A stretch of 64,000 nucleotides of DNA from positions 141,443,441 through 141,507,440 of the forward strand of contig OY726561.1 in the NCBI GenBank assembly GCA_963383645.1, given 5' to 3'. Below the pieces are notes generated by a model. It made no database searches. It saw nothing but the letters and a program-made list of their open reading frames with translations, and was not told where the DNA came from. This document shows, in pieces, positions 1 through 11,712 of this stretch. The translations under genes and the position numbers were made by a program. The stretch is from Muscardinus avellanarius (taxonomy: Eukaryota > Chordata > Mammalia > Rodentia > Gliridae). How positions within the stretch are numbered: position 1 is the stretch's first letter; every line of letters begins with the position of its first letter.

Positions 1-755
1 ACAGTGCCTCTGACTGCCACCTCTCTCCCAGGGCCTCTCTTCCCTCAGCCCATCAGCTCACACTGTGCCCCAGAGGGCCCCAAACACCCATCCTGTCCTG
101 GTCACCTGCCTAAACCCTCAAGAGGCCTCTGGGACCTTCAGGAAAAGCCTGCCCTCCTCAGCCAGGCACTCAAAGCCCGGGCAGCAGGTCCTCCTGCCTC
201 TGGCCACTGCTGCCCGGGCCAAGCACCTCCCGGACCCAGGATGTCACTGGTCACCAGAGGCACAGGCATGGAGCCTTGTCCAAGGAACAGACAGCGGTGT
301 GCGCACTGCTGGCGGGGCTTGGGCTTGCTGTGGGCAGTGGAGGCTGGCCAGGGCTAGGAGCGGGAAGCAGCCCAGCCAGAGCTGTTGCTGACTGTTCAGG
401 AAATATCCGCGAAAGAGGTTTGGACTGGAGGTGAGAGCTGAGAGGCCTGGGGAAAGGTAGCGGGTTGGACTGCACAGGGGCCAGGAGCAGGGCTGGGGAG
501 AGGCGAGGGTCTCTCGAGGTGTCAGGCCAGATGCTGGGGACCCATGTGTGTGCACGTGTGTGTGTGCCTGGGCTGTCCCCGCTAGGCCATGGGCTCTCTC
601 AGGCGGGCCTGGAGGAGGCCCAGGCCTCCCTCCTCCCCCCGGGCCTCCAGAGCCAGGGCTAACTCCATTCCCACCCCAGGAGAAAGCCCTCCCTCTGGGG
701 CCTCAGGCTAGGCAGAGACCCCTGTCCCACCCTGGCCCCGCCCCTGTACCCATAC
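1..755 (-). other. BSN: BSN intron downstream of the giant exon (partial)
   Basis: This is intron sequence that begins, in gene direction, with the donor GTATGG at 755-750. No reading frame on either strand resembles the next Bassoon exon, which in other mammals begins with a Ser/Ala/Leu/Pro-rich segment. The following exon must therefore lie before position 1. The only repeat is a short imperfect GT run near 545-570. Confidence 0.85.
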
Positions 756-3700
756 CTGGCTACCCAGTCCCCCCTGGTGCTGGTAGAGGGAGAACCTCTC
801 TTTGGCAGACTCCTCGGCGGTGGGGCTGAGGGGCTTAGGGTCAGACAAGGAGCGCTGCAGAGTCTTCACGGGGCGAGGCAGCGTCTGCTGGCGGAGAGCG
901 CTGTCAGCCGTGAAGTGCTTCTGGGGACTCACGTGAGCCTTGTTCAGCCTTTCGCTGGAAGCAAAGGAGGCGTCCAGGAGCCGGTGCGGGGACAGGGGTG
1001 AGACTGGAGAGTAGAGGACCTGTGGGGACTTCGGAGGCTGGCGGCTCACAAGCTGTGAGAGGGACTCTGGGGGCAGGTGTGCCTGGTACCCGATCTCCAG
1101 AGGGTCCGGCTTCTTCTTCTCAAACCTGCCCAGGGCCCCTGGGGCGACGACCTGGATGCCAGGCAGGTAGGGGCTGATGGCAGCTGGCCCCACGAGCTGT
1201 GGCCCGGCCACTCCCTGCGCCCGTGCATCTGGCTCCGTCTGGCAGGCCAGGCTTTCGCCTCGGCCAGTCTTCTCTGGCGCCGAGATGTACCGGATGATCT
1301 CCACCTTGGGATCGGTGGCGGCCGTGATGTGGATGGCTGGAGAAACCCTGGGCAGCTGGTCGGGCTCCGTCTGCACAGAGCAGTCACTGATGGTCTGGAT
1401 GCCCACGCTGCTCATGGCCCTGGCGGCGGCGGCTGCAGATGACAGGGCAGTGGCGTCGTGCTTGCTGTCGGAGCCCGAGTCTGAGTGGCGGGAGAGCCTG
1501 GACCTGCGGCGGCGCACGGGCTGCTCCCACTCCGCGTTGTCCTCGCCGTCCGTCTGCACGCTGCAGTCTGCACTCCGCCGTGTCCGGCGCCGCCGGGTGA
1601 GGAGGTAACGGCCGTCCCCGTCCCCGTCCTCATCATCGGTCTGCACGCTGCTGTCCGCGATCCTCCTGACTGTGCGGGGCTCGGGCGCGGACTCGGGCTC
1701 CCAGGCGTCGCGCAGGCGTGGCATGGAGTGGCGCTTCTTGATGCCGCTGCGGCCTGCATCCCACCGCTCCTCTGTCTGCAGTGACATGTCCGAGGCGGAG
1801 CTGGGGAGGCCCCGGTGCAGCGTGGGCTCGCGAGGCTGCCCGGGCCCCTCTGGCCCTGCCACAGCAATGAAGGTTGCGTGGGTCAGGGGTGGCCAGTACT
1901 GGCCGTTCTGGGCCAGTTCTGTGCCAGCCGTGGGAGGCCCGCGGCCCGGGGCCTCACAGGCTGCGGGGAACGGCGCCTTCTGCCGCTGCTTCTGTTCCTC
2001 CAGTTGCTGCTGCAGTTGCTGCTGCAGCTGCTGAATCTGCTCCAGCTGCAGACGCTGCTGCGCCAGCTGCTCCCGCTGCAGCGCGAACTGAGCCTGGCGT
2101 TCCTCTTGCTGCTGCTGCAGCACGTGGTGCTTGATGGTCTGCAGTTCCTGCAGCTCCCGCTGCACCAGCAGCTGCTCCTCCTCGCGATGCCTCTGCAGCT
2201 CAACCCGCTCCCGCTCCAGCTCCTCTTGCAGCCGCAGCTGGCGCAGCTTCTCCAGCTCCACCCGCTCCCGCTCTAGCTGCAGCATCTGCTCCTGTTGCTT
2301 CCGCTGCCGCTCCTCCTGAGACGCTTCCTCCTTCTCCAGCCCCGGCCGGCCCAGGGGCCCGCTGCCCCCCGGTTCTCCGGGGGGCTTCTGGCCAGGTGGT
2401 GGGGCAGGGGCTGGGGCTGCCGCAGCCTCTGTGACAACAGCAGGGGTGGTGGTGGAAAGTGCTCCTTCCCGTGCAGGCCCCACTGGCAGCTCTGGCCTTG
2501 GTGGGCCCACTGCCCCAGGGGCCTTGGAAGCAGCAGGCTTCCCCAGGTAGACAGGCCCCTCAGCAGGTGGGATGCTAGAAGTAATGGGGAACCTGCTTGG
2601 TGCAGGGTACCGGTACAGCCCCGCGGGCCCGAGGGGCACACGGGGGGCGATCATGGGTACACGTGTCAGGCTGGCGAGTGGCACTGCAGCAACTCCACCG
2701 GACGCGTAGGGCCGGTACATGGCCCCACGCACCATGGGCCGCAGCACTGAGGCAGGCTGGGTGGTGATTGGCAGGGTTGCGGCGATCGGAGTGTTAATGG
2801 TGGAGTAGATCATGCCATCAGCTGCGCGCACCGTGGCTGTGGATGGCAGCAGCTGTCTGACTGCCGTTCCCTGACCTGCCGAAGGTGCATACTGGGCCAG
2901 GCTCCCGGCGCTTGGGTGGCCCTCCGGGAAGGTGGGGTTACCGAGAAGGCCAGGTCTGAGGGGAGCCAGAGCCTGCGGGGTGCCGAGTCCCGGTGCATGG
3001 GGGGTCTGGTATTGTACAAAGTCAGGGCCACCGCTGGCACCGCCGTGCCGTCCACCATACTGGTCCATGGAGTTGAGGGCAGCACACATGCGGCTGATCT
3101 CACGAGCTGTGGTGGCGCTGTACTGGGCCAGGCTGGCCTCCTGAAAGCCAACGGCATCTCCCCGGGGGCCGTACCTGTGGTCTGAATAGATGTTGGACAC
3201 AGAGCTGTAGCGCCGCAGAGGAAGCGGGTGGGTCAGAAGGTCCGTGGGGTGACGCAGGTCTGTGAAGGAGCCGTACTGCAAGCCGTGGCCGAGGAAGCGC
3301 CCATCTGCAAAGCCCAGGCTGTAGGAATGCTTCAGGGAGCTGAGGTCTACAGCCGAGTCTCGTCCAGGACCCTGGAGGAGCTGCCCAATCCTGTGGGCAT
3401 GGTAATTAAGTCCAGCCTCAGCCAAATTGGTGTCGGACATGGACGAGTACAGCCTGCCAGGGAGGGCCTGTGGGTAGGGCCTCGGCTCCTCACGGGGCCC
3501 AGGGCCCCCTGCCCCCTGTCCATGATAGGCAGGGGGCTCTGGAGGCTCGGGGTCCCGGGGACTGTAGAAGGGGCCGCTGCTTGGGCCAGGGGGAGCAACT
3601 TCGGCCGCGCTCTTCTCGGGTGCACCGGGTGCTGGGTGGAAGGTACCAGCGCAGCTGCTGCCGAAGGGGAACTTGTAGACCATGTCACAGCAGGCCAGCT

Positions 3701-6700
3701 GGCTCTCAGGCCTCATTCCAGTGAGGTCCAGGGCGCTGGCCGGCTCCTCTGGGAGCAGTGTGGTCACGGTGCCTGCAGCGCCCTCTCCCATCTGTACCAC
3801 CACTGCGTGCGGCTTCCTGGTGCCTGGCAGAGCATGTGACCGCAGCTCTGCAGGGGAGGCCCGGGGGGGCTCAGCACCAGGCTCTGGCATGGGGCCTGGC
3901 TTGAGGCTGACACTCGGGGCGGCGCCCATCTGAGTGATCAGAATGTCTCTTCTGGCCAGGGGTGCCGCCTGGCTGGGCGGATTGTACCTGGCCAACTTGG
4001 CCTCCCTGGGTCTTCCGCGTGGCCCGCCTCGGTGTGGGGCTGTCTGGACAGCCTGCTCTGCTTGCTTGACCTGGGCCAGGCACACGGGGCTACCTGAACC
4101 TTGGCCAAAGTCCAGCCGGCTCTGGAAAGGGTCTCCGTACACAATGGGCTGCTTCTGCTGAGCCATGAGCACGGACGAGGCCATGGTGATGCTCATGGTG
4201 GTGGCGGTGCCCAGGAAGGTGTGGGTCTGCTCCTGGGCGTTAAGGTTGATAACCAGGGGCTGCACGGTGGTCGACTGCCGCCCTGCGATGGGATCCAGGG
4301 CGAGGCCATACTTCCTGGCTTCTACGGCCAGAGAGGTCAGGTCCATGCCCTGGTCAGTGAGGATGATGGGCGTGGGCTTGACGGCGGTGCGGAGGTCTAC
4401 TACCGCACTGCCAGGGGGCCTGGGGCCTGGCTCCACCCGAGACGTTCCAGGCACAGAGGAGATCCGGCACAGGGAAATGTTTTCAGCAGGGAGGGCACCC
4501 CAGCCGTAGAGTGCCAGGGGCCCGTCCGCAGCGCCGGCCGCTCGCGGGAAGCCGGGGGGCCCAGGGGGCTCTGGCGGTGTGGTCTGGCTGTAGCTGTGGG
4601 AGGAGGGCTGGGTGTCAGTGGGCGAGCACAGCGGGGAGGTGGAGGCGCTGGCGTGTACCATCCTGGTCTGGCTGGAGGCCTGGGAGGCCAGCGTGATGAC
4701 CATGAAGGGGGCCTCCTGGGAAGACTGCTGCCGCCCCAGGTGGGGCGTGCCGGGGCGGTGCGGGGTCTGTGTGCCCTGGGCTACCATGGGGGTGGGAGAG
4801 GGGGAACTGGGGCTCCGTGGCATGTCCGAGGCAGGGGTGGGGCTTAGCGTCTGTGTGGAGAACTCGGCTGTGGCCCTCGGGCCCAGTTTGCCTGGAGAGA
4901 ATGTGGGGCTCCCTGAGGGGGAGGATGGGGAGAGGGGCGGGCTAGAGCCTGCGAAGTAGGAATATGCCCGGGAAGGCTGGGGCGCGCCGGCCTCACCCTC
5001 GCTCCCACTCGGGGGCTTCTCTCTGGCGGCCCATCCACCTGCAGCAGGGCCGCCGGGGGGCTGGGGCAGCTCCTCAGTCTGAGAGCCGTAGTTTGCTGTG
5101 GCGGGGCTCTGTCCGTAGCTGTGGACTATGGATGAGGGGGAAGGACTGCGCTCAGAGCTGGCTGGGGAGGATGGAGCCATGTGTACCCGTGGCAGGCTGG
5201 TGGGACCAGGAGCCACAGTGGTGGTGGCCAGGGCTCCGGGGCCCTGGGAGAAGGGCACGCCAGCCTCCTTGGAGGCTGAGCCCGGGGAGGCGGCAGAGCT
5301 GTGCAGCTTGAGGGAGTCCTGTGTCTCCTTTGCAAAGTGCTGAGTGACCCGGACGTCGGGGATGACCCGGCCCCCACCGCTGTCCACGGAGGTGGGGGCG
5401 AAAGACACGGGGGCAGCAAGCTGGGTGGGGCTGGTGCCGGGGGTGAGGGGGCCCCCATTTTGCTTCATGGGGTCCATGTACGCACTCTCGGCATCCAGGA
5501 ACTGCTTCTCCTTCTTCTTGTCCTCGGGGAAGGCCAGGTCCCGTGAGGAGGCCTGCCGCATGCGGGCGATGCTCTGCGAGGTCTGGAGAATCTCCTCGTA
5601 CACGGCAGCCCCCAGGCCGGGCGGGCCCTCCGGGGCGGGCTGAGCAGCCCCACCATAGTCACGGTCCGAGGTGTCCTGGTACTCAAAAGGGCCCTGGCCC
5701 CGGGAGCCTGCGGGCTGAGAAGGGGCCCCGTGGGGTCCATGGCCACCAGCTGCCTGGGCCTGCTGCCGCTGGAGCAGCTGTGCTTTCCTCATCATCTCCT
5801 CGTAGGCCTCCTCGGCGCTCTTGAGGGGCCGCGCGGAACTGGGGGCGGCGGAGGGGGCCGAGGGCATCTCGGTGGGTGAGTAGAGGGACATGAAGGTGGG
5901 CAGGTTGTACTCGCTGCCCGACTTATAGAGCCGGCCGGGGCCGCCCTCCAGGGCCTCGGCCTCGGAGTCCAGCGAGGGCGAGGGCGAGTACTCGGAGCAG
6001 GACGAGCGGTGCAGCTCCTCCATCTCGGCAGCCTGCCGCAGCTCCTCGGTTGGGGACGCATCCTCGATGGGCGACAGGTTGCTGGGCGGTGTCTTGGAGC
6101 GCTCGCGCCGCCGCTGGGCCCGGAGCTCCTCCTTGTCGCGCCGCGTCTTGCGGGCCGTGCTGCGGATGCGCTGCTGCTCCACCTCCCGCATCTTCTCTTG
6201 CTCCCGCAGCAGCTCCTCCTCCTCCCGCAGCTCCTCTTCCTCCGAGGAGTCCTCGATGGTGGGCAGCAGGGGCCCGTGGGAGCGGTGCCGGGCCTTGCGC
6301 TGTTGTTTCGCTTCCTCTAGGCGCTGCCGGCGGCTGGGGCTGCTGTCGCTGTCCTCCTCCAGCGAGGACAGGGAGGTGGGGGAGGTGCCGGACGTGTAGC
6401 TGGGTGTGGAGGCGGGCAGCGTGGAAGAGTGCTCCCCACGTGAGCGGTCCTCGGGGGAGCCTGTCAGGCTCTCCATCTCCAGCTCGGGCTCCCGGTCCAG
6501 GCTGGGGTCTGGGCCCTGGCCCAGGTCCAGCTCGTGGCCGTAGCTGCCGGAGCTGTTGAGCTCGATTGTCTTGAAGCGCCGAAGCCCGCCCTGCAGGGCT
6601 GCGCTGCCGTCGGTGGCCTCTGCCGGGCTGCCCTCGGCGAGCAGCTCCTCGTAGCCCGTGGTGGCATTGTGGGGCAGGCGCCTCTTGGGCAGCGCGGCTG

Positions 6701-7349
6701 GCTCCTGGCCGGGCTCCGGGCGGGGCCTGGCGCGTCCCGCGGCCGTGGCAGCCGCGCCGTCGTCCTCCAGGTTGTCCTCCTCGGCGCTCATCTCCAGGAT
6801 CTGCCGTCGCATGAACTCCTCGTCCGTGAGCTCGGCTGCCCGGGCTGGGGGCTGCGGCGGGAGCGGGGACAGGCCGCCCTCACTGCTGTCCTCCACATAG
6901 TCATGCCTCAGCTGGCTGCCGAAGTCGTCCGAGGACTCGGCCGTGTCCTGCTGCTCCCGCTGGCGGCCCCACTCCAGAGAGTCCTCCTCCTCCAGGATGT
7001 CCTCCAGCTCTTCGTCTGAGTCGAAGGCCTCGGGCATGATGGATAAGGAGTGTGGCCTCCGCGTCTGCTCCTCGCCGGCACTGCTGCGGGCCACCTTGCT
7101 TCGCCTGCCTGCAGGGGCCAGGGCCTGGGCCTCGGGCCGTCCACTCCCCACCTTGTGGAGGGGCACCTCGGAGGGACTGGGTGGGCGTGGCCCTGTCACG
7201 CCGGCACTGTCCAGCTGCTCCACCTCCTGCCGCACCACACCCGTGATCTCGCTCTGGGAGCTGGAGATGCCGTCTGAGGAGTATCCCGTGTCGCTGAGGC
7301 TCTGTGGGCTCCGAGACAGGTCCTGAGAGTAAGGCTTGCCCGCTGGCTC
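756..7349 (-). CDS. BSN: BSN giant exon: central region of Bassoon, 2,198 codons
   Basis: This exon encodes the middle of Bassoon, a scaffold of the presynaptic active zone that organises synaptic vesicles and travels on Golgi-derived vesicles. The acceptor is CTGCTTCAG before GAG at 7349 and the donor is CAG/GTATGG at 756/755. Both junctions are phase 0, and no stop interrupts 6,594 bp. The exon starts with GKPYSQD, as in other mammals. Landmarks by exon residue are: a Ser-rich and acidic stretch (about 1-230); a charged helical segment (about 337-423, EEAKQQRKARHR onward); three xQT sites at about 753, 830 and 857 (GSQTE, STQTL, GTQTP), matching the known dynein light chain-binding region; a Gln/Glu/Leu-rich coiled coil (about 1671-1790; 2339-1978); and three SVQT-acidic motifs (about 1898, 1926, 1988). 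The match to mammalian Bassoon, recalled from memory, is very high. An open frame continues past 7349 to 7574, but that part is intron and SINE. Plus-strand open frames across the exon are shadows. Confidence 0.97.
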
Positions 7350-8115
7350 CTGAAGCAGGGTGAGAAGCAGCTGCTGACGGGGCTGGGGTGCGCCCCCCCA
7401 CCTCTCAGGAGTGCAGAGCCAGCCACCCACCCCATCTCTCTGGCCTTGAATAGGCGCCACAGCAAGCCCAAGCCACCCTGGAGCTTTAAAGGGAAAGATG
7501 GAAAAACCCAGCAAAACGTAGCCAGGTGTGGTGGTGCACATCTGTGATCCCAGCAACTTGGGAGGCTGAGGCAAGGAGGGCTACAAGTTCGAGGCCAGAC
7601 TCAGCAACTTAGGAAGATCCTGCCTCAGAATAAAAAATAAAGCTGGGAGTGGTGGTACACACTTATAATCCCAGTATTTGGGAGCCTGAGACAGGAGGAT
7701 CACGAGTTCAAAGTCGGCCTCAGCAACTTAGTGAGGCTCTCGGCAATTTAGTGTGACCCTGTTTCAAAATAAAAAATAAAATAGGGCTGTGCATGTAGCT
7801 CAGAGAGAGAAAGCCTCTGGGTTCAATCCCCACTACTACTACAAAAAAAAGGGAGGGGGATGTATTCAGTGGTAGAATACCTCTGGGTTCAATCCTTAGT
7901 ACCTTCCCATCCCCATGCCAGCCTCCCCACAACCCAGAAAAGCATCCGGCAGGGTAGCAGACATGGGGCCAGTCCCAGAGTGAGGCTCCTGCTGGGCCTG
8001 ACCCCTCTTGGGCCTGTCCCAGGCCTACAGCCTCAGCCCCCTCAACCCCCCAAGACAAGTCTCCCCGCCTGAGCCCTCTGAAAGCTAGGGCCTATGGGAA
8101 GGAAACGGGACCAAC
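7350..8115 (-). other. BSN: BSN intron, 766 bp
   Basis: This short intron lies between the zinc-finger-2 exon and the giant exon. Its donor on the minus strand is GTTGGT at 8115-8110, a poor match to GTRAGT. Its acceptor is a pyrimidine-rich stretch ending CTTCAG at 7350. About half of it is SINE sequence (7519-7903), lying some 170 bp before the acceptor in gene direction. Confidence 0.9.
7519..7903 (+). repeat. B1-dID SINE cluster
   Basis: A partial B1 unit (7519-7640) is followed by a full B1 plus ID composite (about 7641-7850) and a separate extra ID piece (about 7855-7903). Diagnostic parts are the GTGGTGGTGCACA head, GGAGGCTGAGGCA, the CCTGTTTCAAAATAAAA linker and the TGGGTTCAATCCCC B-box region of the ID half. 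Confidence 0.85.
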
Positions 8116-8625
8116 CTCTGTCTCCCCGCCCTTGGGGGCTTCTGGAACAGCCTTGGCAGCAGGGGCGGTGGGCTCAGTCCTCCTCACCCCACTCTTTGCT
8201 TTGGGTGTCCCAGGGGGCTGAGTCGTCTCTGGAGGGGGCTTCGGCATGGGCTCAGCTTTAGCAGGGACTCCTGTCTTCTTTTCCTGGGCACTGCTCAGGG
8301 TCTTGCTGGGTTCGGAAGCCCTAACAGGCTTGGCCTGGGGGCTGGCCTTGGCGGGTAGGGGGCTGGCCTTGGCGGGCAGGGGGCTGGCCTTGGCGGGCAG
8401 AGGGCTGGCCTTGGCGGGCAGAGGGCTGGCCTTGGCGGGCAGGGGGCCTGATGGCTGACCCAGCCCCTGCGGTCCTTTCTGCTTTGGAGGGGCTGCTCCC
8501 GCTGCGCGGTGAGGCGCAGCTGCGGGGGGCTGCTGGGCGGTGGGCAGCGGCAGGGGGGGCTGCTCTCCCAGGCTGCCCTCCAGCAGCCGCTTCGTTTGGC
8601 AGTTCAGACAGAGCCATTCTGCTTT
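8116..8625 (-). CDS. BSN: BSN exon: second half of zinc finger 2 and Pro/Ala/Lys-rich linker
   Basis: The exon has 170 codons and is phase 0 at both ends. The acceptor TTTCCTTGCAG precedes AAA at 8625, and the donor is GAG/GTTGGT at 8116/8115. It opens with KAEWLCLNCQ (CLNC coded at about 8614-8601), which supplies the last Cys pair of the second Bassoon/Piccolo-type zinc finger. A linker rich in Pro, Ala, Lys and Ser follows and ends APKGGETE. Positions 8443-8339 code for five successive LPAKASP heptads in nearly identical 21-bp units. Human Bassoon, as I recall it, has three less regular copies. The donor is weak, so some exon skipping or intron retention would not be surprising. Reading past 8116 quickly reaches a stop. 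Confidence 0.95.
8339..8443 (-). repeat. BSN: Coding minisatellite, 21 bp x 5 (LPAKASP heptads)
   Basis: Five head-to-tail 21-bp units (8339-8359, 8360-8380, 8381-8401, 8402-8422, 8423-8443) differ only at single bases near the unit ends (GGGTAGG, GGGCAGG, GGGCAGA). The array is in frame in the BSN linker after zinc finger 2. The near identity suggests recent expansion and possible length polymorphism. Confidence 0.9.
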
Positions 8626-9652
8626 CTGCAAGGAAACAGGAGGGAGGTTGGTGAAGCCACGCACACTGGGAGCTCTCAAAGACCACTTCTATGACGATTT
8701 CCATAATCTTAGGAAGAGAAGTCTTTCACACCATGACGCCAAAGGCGTAAGGAGAAAAAGACCGACAGATTTATCCCCCAAATGATAAGCTTCCCCACAG
8801 CTCAGATGGATATGTACAAAGTCAAGTCGCAGATCACAAAGCAAAAGAAAGGCTCCCTTCCTCAGCCCCAGGGCCAGCGAGGGGGAGAACTAGGTGGGGC
8901 CGCAGCAGACAAGGGTCTGGTCCCAAGCACAAGCCGGCTGGGGCTGCTTTGAGGCCCAGCAGTCCGGAGCTCCTGCAGGACAAGACTGGCAGCCCGACCT
9001 GGAGAATGTTCTGGAAGTACTACCCTTCCCTGCCCCCCCCCCCCGCTCTCAGGTCTGACGCCATCCCAGCATCCTTCCCCAAGTCAGGGCTGTGCTGGGC
9101 AGGGGCAGACTCCTGGGCCGCAGGAAGCCCTGTTTGCGGTGGGGCCTCCCAGTCCTCCAGGCCCACACCACTAGCCCAAGTCACTTTGCCTAAGGCCACT
9201 AAGAACCTCAGGTGGAGGCCTTCCACCTCCCTGCCTCGAGGAGCACTGTGTGGTGGCACCGAGTCAGGAGCTGCTGGCCCCAGTGCTTACCATGAGCCTC
9301 CATTCTCAGGGTCGCCCACTGTTTCAGGCCCAGGGTTGGGGGCTGAAGGCAGAGTACATGACTCAGACAGAGAAACGGACGGAACTGGTATGCCGCCTTC
9401 CTGGAGCCCAGAGCCCCAGCAAGTGTCAATGGGGAAGCCTTGGCAATACCAGCAACCGAGCCTAAGTCCCGCAGTGCTAGCTGGCTGTGTAGGGGTGTGG
9501 CTTGGGCGTCCCTGGTCCTCGGTGGTGACTCCTGCAGCAGGTCTGAGGCTAGCAGAGCTATGCCCCCCAGGGCTGTCCTCCAAGGTCAGTACTTGAGGCC
9601 CCACCCTGGTTCATGCTGGGTGTGGGGGAGTGAGAATTATAACAGCCCGGAA

Positions 9653-9816
9653 GCTAGGCGTCATGGCACATGCCTATAATCCCAGTACTTGGGAGGCTGA
9701 GACAGGGAGATTGCAAGTTTGAGGCTAGCCTCAGCAACTTAGGGATACCCTGATTCAAAATAATAAAAAAAAAAATAAAAGTACTCAGTGGTAGAGCACT
9801 CCTGGGTTCAGTCCCT

Positions 9817-9859
<43 letters not shown>

Positions 9860-9860
9860 C
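9653..9860 (+). repeat. B1-dID SINE ending in a (CA)n tract
   Basis: The B1 head begins near 9653. The ID half is shortened (GTACTCAGTGGTAGAGCAC) and ends at CCTAGTA, running straight into a CA tract at about 9821-9859. Confidence 0.8.
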
Positions 9861-11609
9861 CACGCCCAGAGCAGGGCTCCAAGAAGCCTGCATCTGCTCT
9901 TGCCCTTGGGTATGAAAGCTCAGCACACCACCTTCCGCTCGGCCCCTCCTGGTGCCGACACACCAGGCTCTGTCAGCAGCTCTATCATGAGAAAGAACCA
10001 TAGCTTCACAGCCAGGGCGCGAGGAAAGGAGGTGGCCAGGCCCCTGTCAGCCCAGGCAAGCTGATGGCCTCAGCACACTCGGTCCCACGCTGTCTCGGGG
10101 CTAGCCTGGCCCTTGGCAGAGCCTTGGGTGCTCAGTACCCTGGCATCAACAGCCTACCACGGCACAGGCTGGGGATGAGGCTGCCCCGGTTTGCCGCCCG
10201 CAGAGCTATGTCATGCACCCTGCTGCAGACCTCAGCGGGCTGGGCGGGGGCCAGGCCTGGAACAGCCTGGAGACTGCCCTGGGAGTCTCGGACAAGAGGG
10301 ACCAAGCAGCAGACAGGATGCGTCCGAAGAGGCCTACGTGTATACACTCGCCCCACGCCCTGTGGGACCCACCTAGCACCACTGCAACTCCCCTGCCTCA
10401 CATCTGATGCACTAGGTGTGCCCCATGTAGCCCTCCGTGAGTGCTGCGGGCTGCCGTGCACAGGTCTTGGGCTTCCTTAGACACTCCAGAGGTGCCTGAA
10501 GAGGGTACCCCACAGGGGAGACCCGGCCCCAAGATAGCCAGCACGGGAGAGCACAGCTGGACCCAGAGACCCCGGCCACGTGCGCCACCGTTCCCCAGGA
10601 ACAAAAGGACCCTCCCACCAGAGAGGCCTGGGTGAGGGCCAGAAGCCCAAAGACCGTGGGGACCAGAGAGGGCTGTAGGCTGAGGCCAAGAAACACAACC
10701 CCTCCCAGCCCCAGGACCAGCAGGAAAGATGAAGGGTCAAGACCTGGGCCCAAGGCCTGCTGACTCAGCAGCGCCCACCACGGACCACTCTCCCCAGGCT
10801 CTGCGCACTCATGGGTCTCCTCCTTCCAGCCGGCTGCTGGAAGCCGGCCTGGTCGCCCTCTCGCTCCTGGCTCTGCTAAGGCAGGCAGCAGGAAAGGGAG
10901 GGCTGTAGAAGTCCTGTGAAGCAAAGGCTAAAAATAAACCCTTGGCCAGACTGGGCAGCCCTTCCCCTGCCCTCCGGGAGCGGGAGCAGGAACAGAGCGG
11001 GTGGCACGCCGTCGGAGCCCAGCGATAGGTCTCCTGGGCCTGGGGATGGAAGGCCTCCAGCCAACAGCGCACCCCGCCACTCCCTGCATCTCTGCCCGGG
11101 GTCCCCCACTCTGGTGCATTCCTTCACACCCTTGCTTGAGCAGTGCCTCCACCCCTGGCACATCCCTTCTCCTGGAGCCCAGCCAGCCCCAGCCCGGGGG
11201 AGCTGCTCCTCCTTGCCCCTCAGCTTGGCCCCTTCCGCAAGTGGACAGGGGTGACCGCTTCTGCTTGGCCTCCCTCTGTCCAGTTCTCTCTGGTACAGGG
11301 AGGGCCAGGCCCCAAGGACAGCCGTCGCCTCTGGATGGGAGCTCTGTGCCTCAGAGCACCCGTTTAGGGTGAGGAAGGGCACTGAGTCTGCTGAGAGCCG
11401 GCAGGTGCCGCAGGTGTGTGAGGCCTGTTGCCCCCGGAGCCTCTGGCCATTGTGTCACGGGCCAGAGGACGCCGGGCTGCTCCGGGTGCCAGGTGTCCTC
11501 CCTCCCGGCCACCCGGCATCTGAACGAGTCTGCAGTCCACATGCTCCCTTCACTGTGAGTCTGGCCTATGTGCCGGGCTGCTATGGTGACAAGGGCTGGA
11601 TCTACACCC

Positions 11610-11712
11610 CATGGAGGCTGGGATGGGAAGACCACAAGTTCAAGGCCAGCCTCAGCCACTTAGTGAGACTCTCAGCAACTAGCAAGATCTTGTTTCAAAA
11701 ATTTAAAAAGGA
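11610..11712 (+). repeat. B1-dID SINE fragment
   Basis: A B1 middle segment (GGAGGCTGGGATGGGAAGAC through TTGTTTCAAAAATTT) without a clear head or ID tail, directly before the array-bearing SINE. Confidence 0.65.

Noticed and set aside
4101..4847. Plus-strand 248-codon frame opposite the giant exon, and similar ones at 3228-3839 and 6050-7019
   Set aside because: They are shadows of GC-rich BSN coding sequence, with no family resemblance.
7350..7574. N-terminal extension of the 2,288-codon open frame
   Set aside because: The acceptor CTTCAG and the Bassoon match both place the exon start at 7349. The extension is intron and SINE.
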